DNA of 57,023 nucleotides, from assembly GCF_022414535.1 (NCBI RefSeq), contig NZ_JADWYM010000041.1, positions 1 through 57,023 of the forward strand. Direction: 5' to 3'. The position numbers and the translations under genes were made by a program. Positions 17,004 through 25,416 of the stretch are shown one piece after another (the stretch's first letter is position 1; every line of letters starts with the position of its first letter). This DNA is from Streptomyces sp. MUM 2J (GTDB taxonomy: Bacteria > Actinomycetota > Actinomycetes > Streptomycetales > Streptomycetaceae). The notes under the pieces were generated by a model. The model worked only from the letters and a program-made list of their open reading frames with translations, was not told the DNA's origin and searched no databases.

Positions 17004-17774
17004 ATGCACCAGGTTCAGGAGATCGTGGGGCTGGTCGGCGGCGTACTGAGGCAGGACGCCCTCGGCATCTACCTCCACGGCTCCGCCGTGCTCGGTGGAC
17101 TCCGGCCGGCCAGCGACGTGGACGTACTGGTCGTCTCGCGGCGGCGCATGGACGAGCGGGACCGACGGGCACTCCTCGATGGACTCCTCCAGATCTCCGG
17201 CTCCCGGAACAGGGCCCGCCCGGTCGAGCTCACCGTGGCCGTCCAGTCCGAGGTACGGCCGTGGCGGTACCCGCCGACCTGCGACTTCCTCTACGGCGAG
17301 TGGCTGCGCGCCGAGTACGAGGCCGGGGAAGTCCCCCAGCCGGAGCCGATGCCCGATCTGGCCCTGCTGATCACCATGGCGCTGACCGGCGACCGCCCCC
17401 TCACCGGTCCGCCCCCGGCGCAGGTCCTCGACCCCGTCCCGCACACCGACCTGGTCCGGGCGTGCGTGACGGGTATCCCCGGACTGCTCGACGGCCTGGA
17501 CGGCGACACCCGCAACGTCCTGCTGACCTTCGCCCGCGTCTGGACCACCCTCGCCACCGGCCGGATCATGTCGAAGGACGCCGCCGCCGACTGGGTCCTC
17601 GCCCAGCTCCCTCCCGAGCACCGTCCCGCCCTTGAGCACGCCAGACACCTCTACCTCCACTGTCCCTACTCCGAGGAGAACTGGAGTGCCGCGGTACGGG
17701 CGCAGGTACGGGCGCATGTGGACCGCGTACTCGCCGAGATCGACCGGCTGCGCGCCCGAACCCCGCGGGGGTGA
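17004..17774 (+). CDS. AadA/ANT(3'')-like aminoglycoside nucleotidyltransferase
   Basis: A 256-residue protein close in layout to AadA: the nucleotidyltransferase motif GSAVLGGLRPASDVDVLVV (metal-binding SDVD), the catalytic-Glu segment VELTVAV, and the C-terminal helical domain with NVLLTFARVWTTLATGRIMSKDAAADWVL. AadA enzymes transfer AMP to streptomycin/spectinomycin. The length is that of AadA (about 260). Chromosomal homologues occur widely in Streptomyces, so resistance is possible but not certain. No integron attC site or mobile element flanks it, and codon use looks like the host's. GAGAGGCTGAGGCG precedes the ATG. Confidence 0.88.
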   Translation: MHQVQEIVGLVGGVLRQDALGIYLHGSAVLGGLRPASDVDVLVVSRRRMDERDRRALLDGLLQISGSRNRARPVELTVAVQSEVRPWRYPPTCDFLYGEWLRAEYEAGEVPQPEPMPDLALLITMALTGDRPLTGPPPAQVLDPVPHTDLVRACVTGIPGLLDGLDGDTRNVLLTFARVWTTLATGRIMSKDAAADWVLAQLPPEHRPALEHARHLYLHCPYSEENWSAAVRAQVRAHVDRVLAEIDRLRARTPRG

Positions 17775-18021
17775 GGGCCCCCTCCCCACGACGCGGGTGT
17801 CAGACCTGACGATGTTCCCCCCGCGGCACGCCAAGCTCCCGATGCGATCGAGCAGCCCGGCGGCAACGGCGCAAGCGAGCCGCCAGGCTGGGCCCGGCGC
17901 CCACCCCGAGGCGCCCTCGGTCAGGTCGTGGCGGAGTGCACGCCCCACCGCGGCGTAGCGGTGGCCGACGCCCGCGAGGGCACGGCGGAGGCGGTCTCTC
18001 CGGGACACGTCACGCCGTGAA

Positions 18022-18040
18022 TCAGGTAAGGCCTACCTTT
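18022..18040. promoter_or_regulatory. Iron box (DmdR1/IdeR/DtxR operator), site 1
   Basis: TCAGGTAAGGCCTACCTTT is a near-palindrome matching the 19-bp DtxR-family consensus TTAGGTTAGGCTAACCTAA at most positions, including both AGGT/ACCT arms. It lies about 340 bases before the cupredoxin lipoprotein gene in a gene-free interval (17775-18379), so it could serve a distal promoter of that gene. Confidence 0.7.
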
Positions 18041-18142
18041 TTCACTGTCGCGGATCAAGACGCCGGGGGTTCGATCGCCCCGGCCGGGAACTCAAACGAG
18101 ACCGCTCCGACACCCGGCCGAGATCTGACGCACAAGAACTTG

Positions 18143-18161
18143 ATAGGCAAGGCTTACCTCA
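18143..18161. promoter_or_regulatory. Iron box, site 2
   Basis: ATAGGCAAGGCTTACCTCA matches the DtxR-type consensus in the central AAGGCTTACCT core. It lies 121 bases after site 1 and about 220 bases upstream of the cupredoxin lipoprotein start. Two such sites in one intergenic region strongly suggest iron-dependent repression. Confidence 0.7.
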
Positions 18162-18379
18162 TCTACCGTCCGCCGTGTTCGCCAACTACCGGCCCCCACC
18201 TGGTACGAGGCGACTCCGTCCGATTGGCCCGCTTCCTGCCGGTGATGACCCTGTCCCTCCCTCACGTTCCTCCCTGCCCGCCGGGCCGGGAGCCCGGCCC
18301 CGCCCCCGCACCGGCCGACAGCTGACTCCCCTCGCGTCAGCACCCCCGTTCACCGTCCCACCGCTCCCGGAGTTCACCC

Positions 18380-19093
18380 ATGCGCACGTCCCGCACGCTG
18401 CCCGCCCTCGGCGCCGCCCTGCTCGCCCTTCCCCTCCTGGCCGCCTGCGGCAGCAAGGACTCCACCGGCTCCGGCAGCGACAAGGTCGCCATCACCGCCA
18501 CCGACACCGCCTGCGAGGTCGCCAAGACCGAGCTGAAGGCCGGCGAGACCTCCTTCACCATCACCAACAAGGGCGACAGGGCCACCGAGGTCTACGTCTA
18601 CGGCGAGCACGACGGCGCCTACACCCGCATCGTGACCGAGGTCGAGAACATCGGTCCCGGAACCACCCGCCGTATGGAGGCGAAGCTGGGCGGCGGCACG
18701 TACGAGATCGCCTGCAAGCCCGGCCAGGCCGGCGACGGCATCCGGCAGAGGATCACCGTCGAGGGCGCCGAAGCGGGTGAGGACGCGGCCCAGGAGTCCT
18801 ACGACCGTGAGGTCGAGGTCAAGGCCGGTGAGTACGCGCTCGAAGGTCTCGGCGACTTCACCGCCAAGGCCGGCGAGAAGGTCGAGTTCAAGCTGGAGAA
18901 CGGGGGCACGACCGAGCACGAGCTGGAGATCTTCGGCCCCGACGGCAAGGAGGTCGGCGAGGTCGGCCCGGTCGAACCCGGTGCGACCGGCGAGGCCGTC
19001 ATCACCCTGGCCGAGCCCGGCACCTACACCTACGAGTGCGGCATCGGCACCCACGCCGACAAGGGCATGAAGGGCAGCTTCACCGTGGGCTGA
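18380..19093 (+). CDS. Secreted lipoprotein with two cupredoxin-like domains (EfeO-cupredoxin type)
   Basis: The 237-residue protein starts with a lipoprotein signal (RTLPALGAALLALPLLAACG, lipobox LAAC with Cys about residue 22). Two related beta-sandwich domains follow: VAITATDTACEVAKTELKAG...FTITNKGDRATEVYVYG (about 35-125), and VEVKAGEYALEGLGDFTAKAG...YTYECGIGTHADKGMKGSFTVG (about 140-237). The first resembles the N-terminal cupredoxin part of EfeO iron-uptake proteins; the second ends in CGIGTHADKGM, which retains Cys, His and Met in blue-copper order. It is probably anchored outside the membrane and binds copper or iron. Two iron boxes upstream indicate repression by DmdR1 in iron-replete cells. 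No efeB or permease is nearby. Confidence 0.85.
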   Translation: MRTSRTLPALGAALLALPLLAACGSKDSTGSGSDKVAITATDTACEVAKTELKAGETSFTITNKGDRATEVYVYGEHDGAYTRIVTEVENIGPGTTRRMEAKLGGGTYEIACKPGQAGDGIRQRITVEGAEAGEDAAQESYDREVEVKAGEYALEGLGDFTAKAGEKVEFKLENGGTTEHELEIFGPDGKEVGEVGPVEPGATGEAVITLAEPGTYTYECGIGTHADKGMKGSFTVG

Positions 19094-19303
19094 CGCGTCC
19101 CGCAGGACGAGCGCGGGGCCTCCCTCCGCGCGGGTCCGGGTCCGGGGCCGGTCGGGAGCCGGGCGCCGGGCGGGCTCCCGGCCCCACTCGCGCGTGCGGG
19201 ACGGGTCACCGGGGATCCCGGGCCGTGCGGTCCGGCCGGTCCGGAGCTGCTGCCGGGAGGGTGAGCCGGTGAACCTTTCCGGCCACCCCACTAGGCTTCA
19301 GCC

Positions 19304-20539
19304 ATGGCTCTGCAGATCAACGCCACCAATCCGGAACATCCCGCCCTCCTGCTGGAGCTGCCGTGGCAACTGCCGCTGGAGGAGTGGCCGGAGGAGTACC
19401 TGGTGCCGCTCCCCCGCGGCATCTCCCGGCACGTCGTCCGCTACGCCAGGGCCGGTGACGAGGTCATCGCGGTCAAGGAGCTGGCCGAGCGTCCCGCGCT
19501 GCGCGAGTACGTGCTGCTGCGCGACCTCGACCGGCTCGGGATCCCCGCGGTCGACGCCCTCGGGGTGGTCACCGGCCGCACCGACGCCTCGGGAGCCCCG
19601 CTGGAGCCGGTGCTGATCACGCGCCATCTGCGCGGCTCGCAGCCGTACCGCGCCATGTTCGAGACGACGCTGCGCCCGGCGACGATGCACCGTCTCATGG
19701 ACGCCCTGGCGGTGCTGCTGGTGCGGCTGCACCTCGCCGGGTTCGCATGGGGCGACTGCTCGCTGTCCAACACGCTGTTCCGGCGGGACGCGGGCGCCTA
19801 CGCCGCGTACCTGGTCGACGCCGAGACCGGTGACCTGCACCCCGAACTCAGCACCGGCCAGCGCGACTACGACCTCGACCTCGCCCGCGTCAACATCAGC
19901 GGCGAGCTGCTGGACCTGGAGGCCTCGGGGGCCCTGCACCCCTCCGTCGACCCGATCGAGTTCGGGACGGAGATCTGCGCCCGGTACCGCGACCTGTGGC
20001 GGGAGCTGACCCGCACCTCCGTCTACCCGGCGGGCAAGTACCACTACATAGAGCGCCGCATACGCCGCCTCAACGAGCTCGGCTTCGACGTGGCCGAGAT
20101 GCAGATCGAGCACTCCTCCAACGGCGACTCCGTCACCTTCGTGCCCAAGGTCGTGGACGCCGGGCACCACCAGCGGCAGCTGCTCCGCCTGACGGGCCTG
20201 GACGCCGAGGAGAACCAGGCCCGGCGGCTGCTCAACGACCTGGAGTCGTGGATGGCCAACCAGGAGGACTACACGCCCGGTGACCCCCTCGCCACCCGCC
20301 CGGAGGTACTCGCGCATCGGTGGGTGCGGGACGTCTTCCGCCCCACCGTGCGCGCCGTCCCCGTCGAGCTGCGCGGCTCCATGGACTCCGCGGAGATCTA
20401 CCACGAACTGCTGGAGCACCGCTGGTACCTGTCGGAGCGGGCGCAGCACGACATAGGACTGGACACGGCCGTACAGGACTACATCGAGCACGTCCTGCCC
20501 ACGGCGCGCGAGACACTCGCGCCGGTCGTCGCGGAGTGA
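19304..20539 (+). CDS. DUF4032 family protein (kinase-like fold)
   Basis: A 411-residue cytoplasmic protein conserved in actinobacteria. The N-terminal half has a lipopolysaccharide-kinase-like layout: VIAVKELAERPALREYVLLRDL (candidate ATP-binding Lys/Glu), LHLAGFAWGDCSLSNTLF (degenerate catalytic loop, D then N) and YLVDAETGD (DxE metal site). The C-terminal part is the DUF4032 region proper, ending in LDTAVQDYIEHVLP. The biochemical substrate is not known. A universal stress protein gene converges on it, with only 4 bases between stops. Confidence 0.85.
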   Translation: MALQINATNPEHPALLLELPWQLPLEEWPEEYLVPLPRGISRHVVRYARAGDEVIAVKELAERPALREYVLLRDLDRLGIPAVDALGVVTGRTDASGAPLEPVLITRHLRGSQPYRAMFETTLRPATMHRLMDALAVLLVRLHLAGFAWGDCSLSNTLFRRDAGAYAAYLVDAETGDLHPELSTGQRDYDLDLARVNISGELLDLEASGALHPSVDPIEFGTEICARYRDLWRELTRTSVYPAGKYHYIERRIRRLNELGFDVAEMQIEHSSNGDSVTFVPKVVDAGHHQRQLLRLTGLDAEENQARRLLNDLESWMANQEDYTPGDPLATRPEVLAHRWVRDVFRPTVRAVPVELRGSMDSAEIYHELLEHRWYLSERAQHDIGLDTAVQDYIEHVLPTARETLAPVVAE

Positions 20540-20543
20540 GACA

Positions 20544-21416
20544 TCACGCGTGCGGCACCACGGCGACCGGGCAGCTCGCGTGGTGCAGCACCCCGTGGGT
20601 GACGGAGCCGATGCGGGCGCCGACCGCCCTGCGGCGGGCGCGGCGGCCGACCACCATCAGCTGGGCCCGCCCGGCCACCGACAGCAGCACCTGTCCGGCA
20701 CTGCCGATCTCCACGTGCTCGACGACGGGCACGTCGGGGAAACGCTCACGCCAGGGCTGCAGGGCGTCGGCCAGCGCCTTCTTCTCGTACGGCTCCAGGC
20801 CGCCGGCGTCGTCGAGGAGCTGCAGCGAGGCGGGACTGTAGGCGAACACCGGCGGCAGCGTCCAGGCCCGCACCGCTCGGACGGTGGCGCCGCGTGCCGC
20901 GGCCGTCTCGAAAGCGAACCGCAGCACCTCGGCGCTGTCCTCGGGCTCGCCCTGCTGGCCCACGACGATCTCCCGGCCGGACACCTCGGCGCTGGCCTCG
21001 TCGCCGGCCCGGACCAGGACGACGGGGCGCTCCGCCTCCGCGATCACCTGCTGTCCCACGGAGCCCAGCAGGAATCCGACGAGCGGGCCGTGCCCGCGCG
21101 ACCCCAGCGTCAGCAGCTCCGCCCCGGCCGCGGCTCCGACCAGCGTAGGCACCGCCGGCCCCTCGGCCACCTCCGTGGACACCTCCAGACCGGGGTGCCG
21201 TTCGGTGACGCGGCGCACGGCCGCCGCTACGGAGTCCCGTACCCACTGCTCCTGCGCCTCACGTCCGGCCACGTCGGGCGCCGCGTTCGGCTGGAACTCC
21301 CAGGCGTGCACCACGCGCAGCGCCAGCCCCCGCCGTACGGCCTCGCGCGCCGCCCAGTCCAGAGCGGCGAGGCTCTCGTCGGTTCCGTCGACCCCTGCGG
21401 TGATCGGCCCGGTCAT
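20544..21416 (-). CDS. Universal stress protein, two UspA domains
   Basis: The 290-residue protein carries tandem Usp domains: residues about 1-140 (ITAGVDGTDESLAALDWAAR ... LTLGSRGHGPLVGFLLGSVG, VVLVR) and about 150-290 (IVVGQQGEPEDSAEVLRFAF ... LMVVGRRARRRAVGARIGSV, HHASCPVAVV). The first domain has the ATP-binding G2xG9GS pattern (GSRGHGPLVGFLLGSVG); the second is degenerate at the same place. Double-domain Usps of this kind accompany dormancy and redox genes in actinobacteria. It is divergent from the response-regulator operon, sharing a 244-base intergenic region. Confidence 0.92.
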   Translation of the reverse strand: MTGPITAGVDGTDESLAALDWAAREAVRRGLALRVVHAWEFQPNAAPDVAGREAQEQWVRDSVAAAVRRVTERHPGLEVSTEVAEGPAVPTLVGAAAGAELLTLGSRGHGPLVGFLLGSVGQQVIAEAERPVVLVRAGDEASAEVSGREIVVGQQGEPEDSAEVLRFAFETAAARGATVRAVRAWTLPPVFAYSPASLQLLDDAGGLEPYEKKALADALQPWRERFPDVPVVEHVEIGSAGQVLLSVAGRAQLMVVGRRARRRAVGARIGSVTHGVLHHASCPVAVVPHA

Positions 21417-21660
21417 AAGGCCGCCTCCCTCGTCTCGCGATCACATCCGTCGCCCCCAGTCTTCACCACGCCGCCGCCCGGGACGTCGACGGGGCACCGC
21501 GGGACGCGCCGCGGTGCACGCCCCGGCGACGGGGCGGGACCGGTCACACCCGAGCGGAGCGGGACGATCGAACATACGATGGTCCAGGAGCCGGCACGGC
21601 GTCGGCGGCAGCCGCGGCAGAACTGCCGCGCCGCCGGGGACCGCCCGGGGCGGGAGACGC

Positions 21661-23337
21661 ATGGCACAGGCCGCCGACACCGCGCGGACCGTCATCCTGA
21701 CCGTGGACGACGACCCGGGGGTGTCCCGCGCCGTGGCCCGTGACCTCCGCCGCCGGTACGGAGGGTCGTACCGGGTCGTGCGGGCGGAGTCCGGCGAGTC
21801 CGCGCTCCAGGCGCTGCGGGAACTGAAGCTGCGCGGCGACCTGGTGGCCGTCATCCTGGCCGACTACCGGATGCCGCAGATGAACGGCGTCGAGTTCCTC
21901 GAACGGGCCATGGACGTGTACCCCGGCGCCCGGCGGGTGCTGCTGACGGCGTACGCGGACACGAACGCGGCGATCGACGCCATCAACGTCGTCGACCTCG
22001 ACCACTACCTGCTCAAGCCCTGGGACCCGCCCGAGGAGAAGCTCTACCCGGTCCTGGACGACCTGCTCCAGGCCTGGCGGTGCAGCGACTTCCGGCCGGT
22101 GCCCAGCACCAAGGTGGTCGGACACCGCTGGTCGGCGCGCTCGTCGCAGGTGCGCGAGTTCCTGGCCCGCAACCAGGTGCCGTACCGCTGGTACTCGTCC
22201 GAGGAACCCGAGGGCAGGCGGCTGCTGGCCGCGGCCGGGCAGGACGGCGAGCGGCTGCCACTCGTGATCACGCCCGAGGGCAGCACCCTGATCGAACCGG
22301 ACGCCCCCGAACTGGCCGCCCGCGTAGGTCTGGCCACGACTCCCGCCGCCGACTTCTACGACCTGGTCGTCATCGGTGGCGGCCCGGCCGGGCTGGGCGC
22401 GGCGGTCTACGGTGCCTCCGAGGGGCTGCGCACCGTGCTCGTGGAGCGGTCGGCCACGGGTGGCCAGGCCGGCCAGAGCTCCCGTATCGAGAACTACCTC
22501 GGCTTCCCCGACGGCGTCTCCGGCGCGCAGCTCACCGAGCGTGCCCGGCGGCAGGCCGCGAGGTTCGGCGCGGAGATCCTCACCGCACGCGAGGTGACCG
22601 GTCTGGAGGTCGGCGGCTCCGCCCGCACGGTCCGCTTCTCCGACGGTTCCGCGGTCTGTGCGCACAGTGTGATCCTCGCGACCGGTGTCCAGTACCGGCA
22701 GCTGGAGGCGGTGGGCTGTGCCGACCTCACCGGCTGCGGCGTCTTCTACGGCTCGGCGCTCACCGAGGCGTCGTCCTGCCAGGACCAGGACGTCTACATC
22801 GTCGGGGGTGCCAACTCCGCGGGGCAGGCCGCGATGTACCTGTCCAGGGTCGCGAAGTCGGTGACGCTGCTGGTGCGCGGAACCTCGGTGTCGGCGTCGA
22901 TGTCGCACTACCTGGTCCAGCAGATCGAGGACGCTCCCCACATCACCGTCCGCCCGGGCACCGTGGTGCGGGCCGCACACGGCACGGACCATCTGGAGCA
23001 GCTGACCCTGCGGGACATGGCCACGGGCCGGGACGAACGGGTCGACGCGGGCTGGCTGTTCGTGTTCATCGGCGCGGCGCCGCTCACGGACTGGCTGGGC
23101 GGGACGGTCCTGCGCGACGAACGCGGGTTCATCCTGGCCGGCCCCGATCTCACGGCCGACGGGCGCCCGCCGGCCGACTGGGAGCTGGACCGCCCGCCGT
23201 ACCACCTGGAGACCAGCGTGCCCGGCGTGTTCGTGGCCGGCGACGCGCGCGCCGCGTCCGCCAAGCGGGTGGCGTCCGCCGTGGGAGAGGGAGCCATGGC
23301 CGTGATGCTCGTGCACCGGTACCTGGAGCAGTCGTGA
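21661..23337 (+). CDS. Response regulator receiver fused to thioredoxin-reductase-like FAD oxidoreductase
   Basis: ATG 21661 gives 558 residues. Residues about 10-135 are a CheY-like receiver (ILTVDDDPGVSRAV; phospho-Asp in VILADYRMPQMNG; VLLTAYADT; LLKPWDPPE with the conserved Lys). A thioredoxin-fold-like linker follows (RWYSSEEPEGRRLL ... PLVITPEGSTLIEP). Residues about 235-558 are a TrxR-type flavoprotein: LVVIGGGPAGLGAAVYGASE, GGQAGQSSRIENYLGFPDG, the NADP site VYIVGGANSAGQAAMY and GVFVAGDARAASAKRVASAVGEGA. The redox-active CxxC expected before the NADP motif is not present. The gene overlaps the next by four bases (GTGA), so the kinase is its likely partner. Signal-controlled redox output is inferred. 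Confidence 0.9.
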   Translation: MAQAADTARTVILTVDDDPGVSRAVARDLRRRYGGSYRVVRAESGESALQALRELKLRGDLVAVILADYRMPQMNGVEFLERAMDVYPGARRVLLTAYADTNAAIDAINVVDLDHYLLKPWDPPEEKLYPVLDDLLQAWRCSDFRPVPSTKVVGHRWSARSSQVREFLARNQVPYRWYSSEEPEGRRLLAAAGQDGERLPLVITPEGSTLIEPDAPELAARVGLATTPAADFYDLVVIGGGPAGLGAAVYGASEGLRTVLVERSATGGQAGQSSRIENYLGFPDGVSGAQLTERARRQAARFGAEILTAREVTGLEVGGSARTVRFSDGSAVCAHSVILATGVQYRQLEAVGCADLTGCGVFYGSALTEASSCQDQDVYIVGGANSAGQAAMYLSRVAKSVTLLVRGTSVSASMSHYLVQQIEDAPHITVRPGTVVRAAHGTDHLEQLTLRDMATGRDERVDAGWLFVFIGAAPLTDWLGGTVLRDERGFILAGPDLTADGRPPADWELDRPPYHLETSVPGVFVAGDARAASAKRVASAVGEGAMAVMLVHRYLEQS

Positions 23338-24794
23338 GCGGCCGTCCTGCGCCGTGCAGCCCGGCGGAGATCGGGTCGCTGTTCCTCTTCGAGAAGCTGG
23401 CGCCCGAGCAGTTGGGGCGCCTGTGCGGCGAGGGACGGGTCGAGCTGTTCGACCCGGGCCCGGTGTACGCCGAGGGGGAACCCGCCACCTGCTTCTACGT
23501 GATGATCGAGGGCACGGTGGTGCTGTCCCGCCGGGTGGGCGGTGACGACATCGAGGTCACCCGCACCTCGCAGCCCGGCGTGTACGCCGGCGCCATGCAG
23601 GCCTATCTCGGCGACCGGGTCCGGCAGGTGTACAACAGCTCGATGCGCGTGACCGAACCGACCCGGTTCTTCGTGCTTCCCGCCGACACCTTCGCGGCCG
23701 CGGTGCAGGAGTGGTTCCCGATGGCGGTCCACCTGCTGGAGGGCCTGTTCTTCGGTGCGAAGAACACCCAGCGGGCCATCGGCCAGCGCGAGCGACTGCT
23801 GGCTCTGGGCTCGCTGTCGGCGGGTCTGACCCATGAACTCAACAACCCCGCCGCGGCGGCCGTCCGCGCCACGGCGACCCTGCGCGAACGCGTGGCCAAG
23901 ATGCGGCACAAGCTCGCGGTGATCTCCTCGGGCACCTACGACCGGGAGTGTCTCGCGGACCTCGTCGAGATCCAGGAGCGCACCGCCGAACGGGTCGGCA
24001 AGGCCCCCGCGCTGAGCCCGCTGGAGGCGTCCGACCGGGAGGACCTGCTCACCGACTGGCTCGACGACCACGGCCTTGCCGAGGGCTGGCGGCTCGCCCC
24101 GACCTTCGTGCAGGCGGGACTCGACGTCGACTGGCTCGAACAGGTCGCCGCGGTCGTGGACGAGGACATGTTGCCCGGCGCGATCGGCTGGCTGAACTAC
24201 ACGGTCGAGACCGAGCTCCTCATGGACGAGATCGAGGACTCCACCGCCCGTATCTCCCACCTCGTCGACGCGGCCAAGCAGTACTCGCAGCTCGATCGTG
24301 CCCCGTACCAGGTCGCCGACGTGCACGAACTCCTGGACAGCACCCTGCTGATGCTCTCGGGCAAGATCGGCCGGCACATCGTGGTCGCCAAGGAGTACGA
24401 CCGCACCCTCCCGAAGGTGCCGGCCTACCCGGCGGAGCTGAACCAGGTCTGGACGAACCTGATCGACAACGCGGTCGCCGCCATCGACGCCACGGGCGGC
24501 GAGGGCACCCTGACCGTCCGCACCTCCCTCGACGGCGATCGGCTCGTGGTGGAGTTCGGCGACACCGGCCCCGGTGTGGCACCCGAGATCCGCAGCCGCA
24601 TCTTCGACCCGTTCTTCACCACCAAGCCCGTCGGCGAGGGCACCGGTCTCGGGCTCGACATCTCCTGGCGGATCGTGGTCGACAAGCACCACGGCGGCAT
24701 CGAGGTCGAGTCCGAGCCCGGCGACACCCGCTTCCGCGTCCTGCTCCCCCTGACGGCCGCGGATCCCGACAACCAGCCCGAGGAGGCCGGATGA
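23334..24794 (+). CDS. Sensor histidine kinase with N-terminal cNMP-binding-like domain
   Basis: GTG 23334 overlaps the stop of the previous gene and gives 486 residues. Residues about 15-140 are a Crp-type ligand barrel (LFLFEKLAPEQLGRLC, FYVMIEGTVVLSRRVG). The H-box is GSLSAGLTHELNNPAAAA (His about residue 168), after a coiled start QRAIGQRERLLAL. The kinase core has the N-box NQVWTNLIDNAVAAID, G1 FGDTGPGV, F-box DPFFTTKP and G2 GEGTGLGLDISW. No membrane segment is visible, so it is a cytoplasmic kinase. It very likely phosphorylates the receiver of the upstream flavoprotein. The signal sensed by the barrel is unknown. Confidence 0.92.
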   Translation: MSGRPAPCSPAEIGSLFLFEKLAPEQLGRLCGEGRVELFDPGPVYAEGEPATCFYVMIEGTVVLSRRVGGDDIEVTRTSQPGVYAGAMQAYLGDRVRQVYNSSMRVTEPTRFFVLPADTFAAAVQEWFPMAVHLLEGLFFGAKNTQRAIGQRERLLALGSLSAGLTHELNNPAAAAVRATATLRERVAKMRHKLAVISSGTYDRECLADLVEIQERTAERVGKAPALSPLEASDREDLLTDWLDDHGLAEGWRLAPTFVQAGLDVDWLEQVAAVVDEDMLPGAIGWLNYTVETELLMDEIEDSTARISHLVDAAKQYSQLDRAPYQVADVHELLDSTLLMLSGKIGRHIVVAKEYDRTLPKVPAYPAELNQVWTNLIDNAVAAIDATGGEGTLTVRTSLDGDRLVVEFGDTGPGVAPEIRSRIFDPFFTTKPVGEGTGLGLDISWRIVVDKHHGGIEVESEPGDTRFRVLLPLTAADPDNQPEEAG

Positions 24795-25141
24795 CCGACG
24801 CCGAGGCGATCGACCCCACGGCCGCACCGAGCGGCACCGGCTGCCTGGAGTGCGAGGCGGCCGGAGGATGGTGGTTCCACCTGCGGCGCTGCGCGCGATG
24901 CGGTCATGTCGGCTGCTGCGACAGCTCCCCCGCCCGGCACGCCACCGCGCACTTCGCGAGCACCGGCCACCCGCTGGTGCAGAGCTTCGAGCCGGGCGAG
25001 GCCTGGTACTGGGACTACGCCACGAACGCGCTGTACGAGAGCGGCCCGCGGCTGGCGCCGCCCGAAAGCCGCCCCGAGGACCAGCCCGCCCCGGGGCCGG
25101 CGGGTCGCGTACCGGAGGACTGGACGCGCGCCCTGCGCTGA
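24791..25141 (+). CDS. UBP-type zinc-finger protein
   Basis: The ATG overlaps the stop of the kinase gene (ATGA), giving a 116-residue protein. The zinc-binding pattern is GCLECEA, then CARCGHVGCCDSSPARHATAHFAS and GHPLVQSFEPGEAWYW, which matches zf-UBP (the ubiquitin C-terminal-binding BUZ finger in eukaryotes). Bacterial members are common beside FAD/thioredoxin-reductase-like and histidine-kinase genes, but their partner is unknown because Streptomyces do not use ubiquitin. Tight overlap says it works with the two upstream genes. The tail after residue 95 is disordered and proline-rich. Confidence 0.9.
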   Translation: MTDAEAIDPTAAPSGTGCLECEAAGGWWFHLRRCARCGHVGCCDSSPARHATAHFASTGHPLVQSFEPGEAWYWDYATNALYESGPRLAPPESRPEDQPAPGPAGRVPEDWTRALR

Positions 25142-25416
25142 ACGGTGCGGCACGGCGCGCGCCGCTGCGGGCGACCGGACGGCCGTCCGGGGCCGCGCCG
25201 CCCGGTGCCGTGCACGGCACCGCGGAGCGCCGTTCGGCGCACGCGGCGCCCTTGGGCGCTCGCGGACCCGCCTGGCGCGCCGGCGTGAGGTGCACTCCGA
25301 TTGCACTCCCGTACGCCCCCTTGCGGACGCATGAACCGTCCCATGGGCATACAAGCACCTCATACGCTCACGGGTCCCGGCACTCGTAACCCGACCAGGA
25401 CCGTCCCAGGAGACCC

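Noticed and set aside
17775..18008. Possible minus-strand gene starting at GTG 18008 close to iron box 1
   Set aside because: No ribosome site, no homology, and the frame runs on antisense through the nucleotidyltransferase gene without its own end. The box is better assigned to the lipoprotein gene.
21544..23316. Minus-strand ORF of 590 codons antisense to the receiver-flavoprotein gene
   Set aside because: The plus-strand frame has clear receiver and FAD motifs; the antisense is His/Arg/Gly-rich without motifs.
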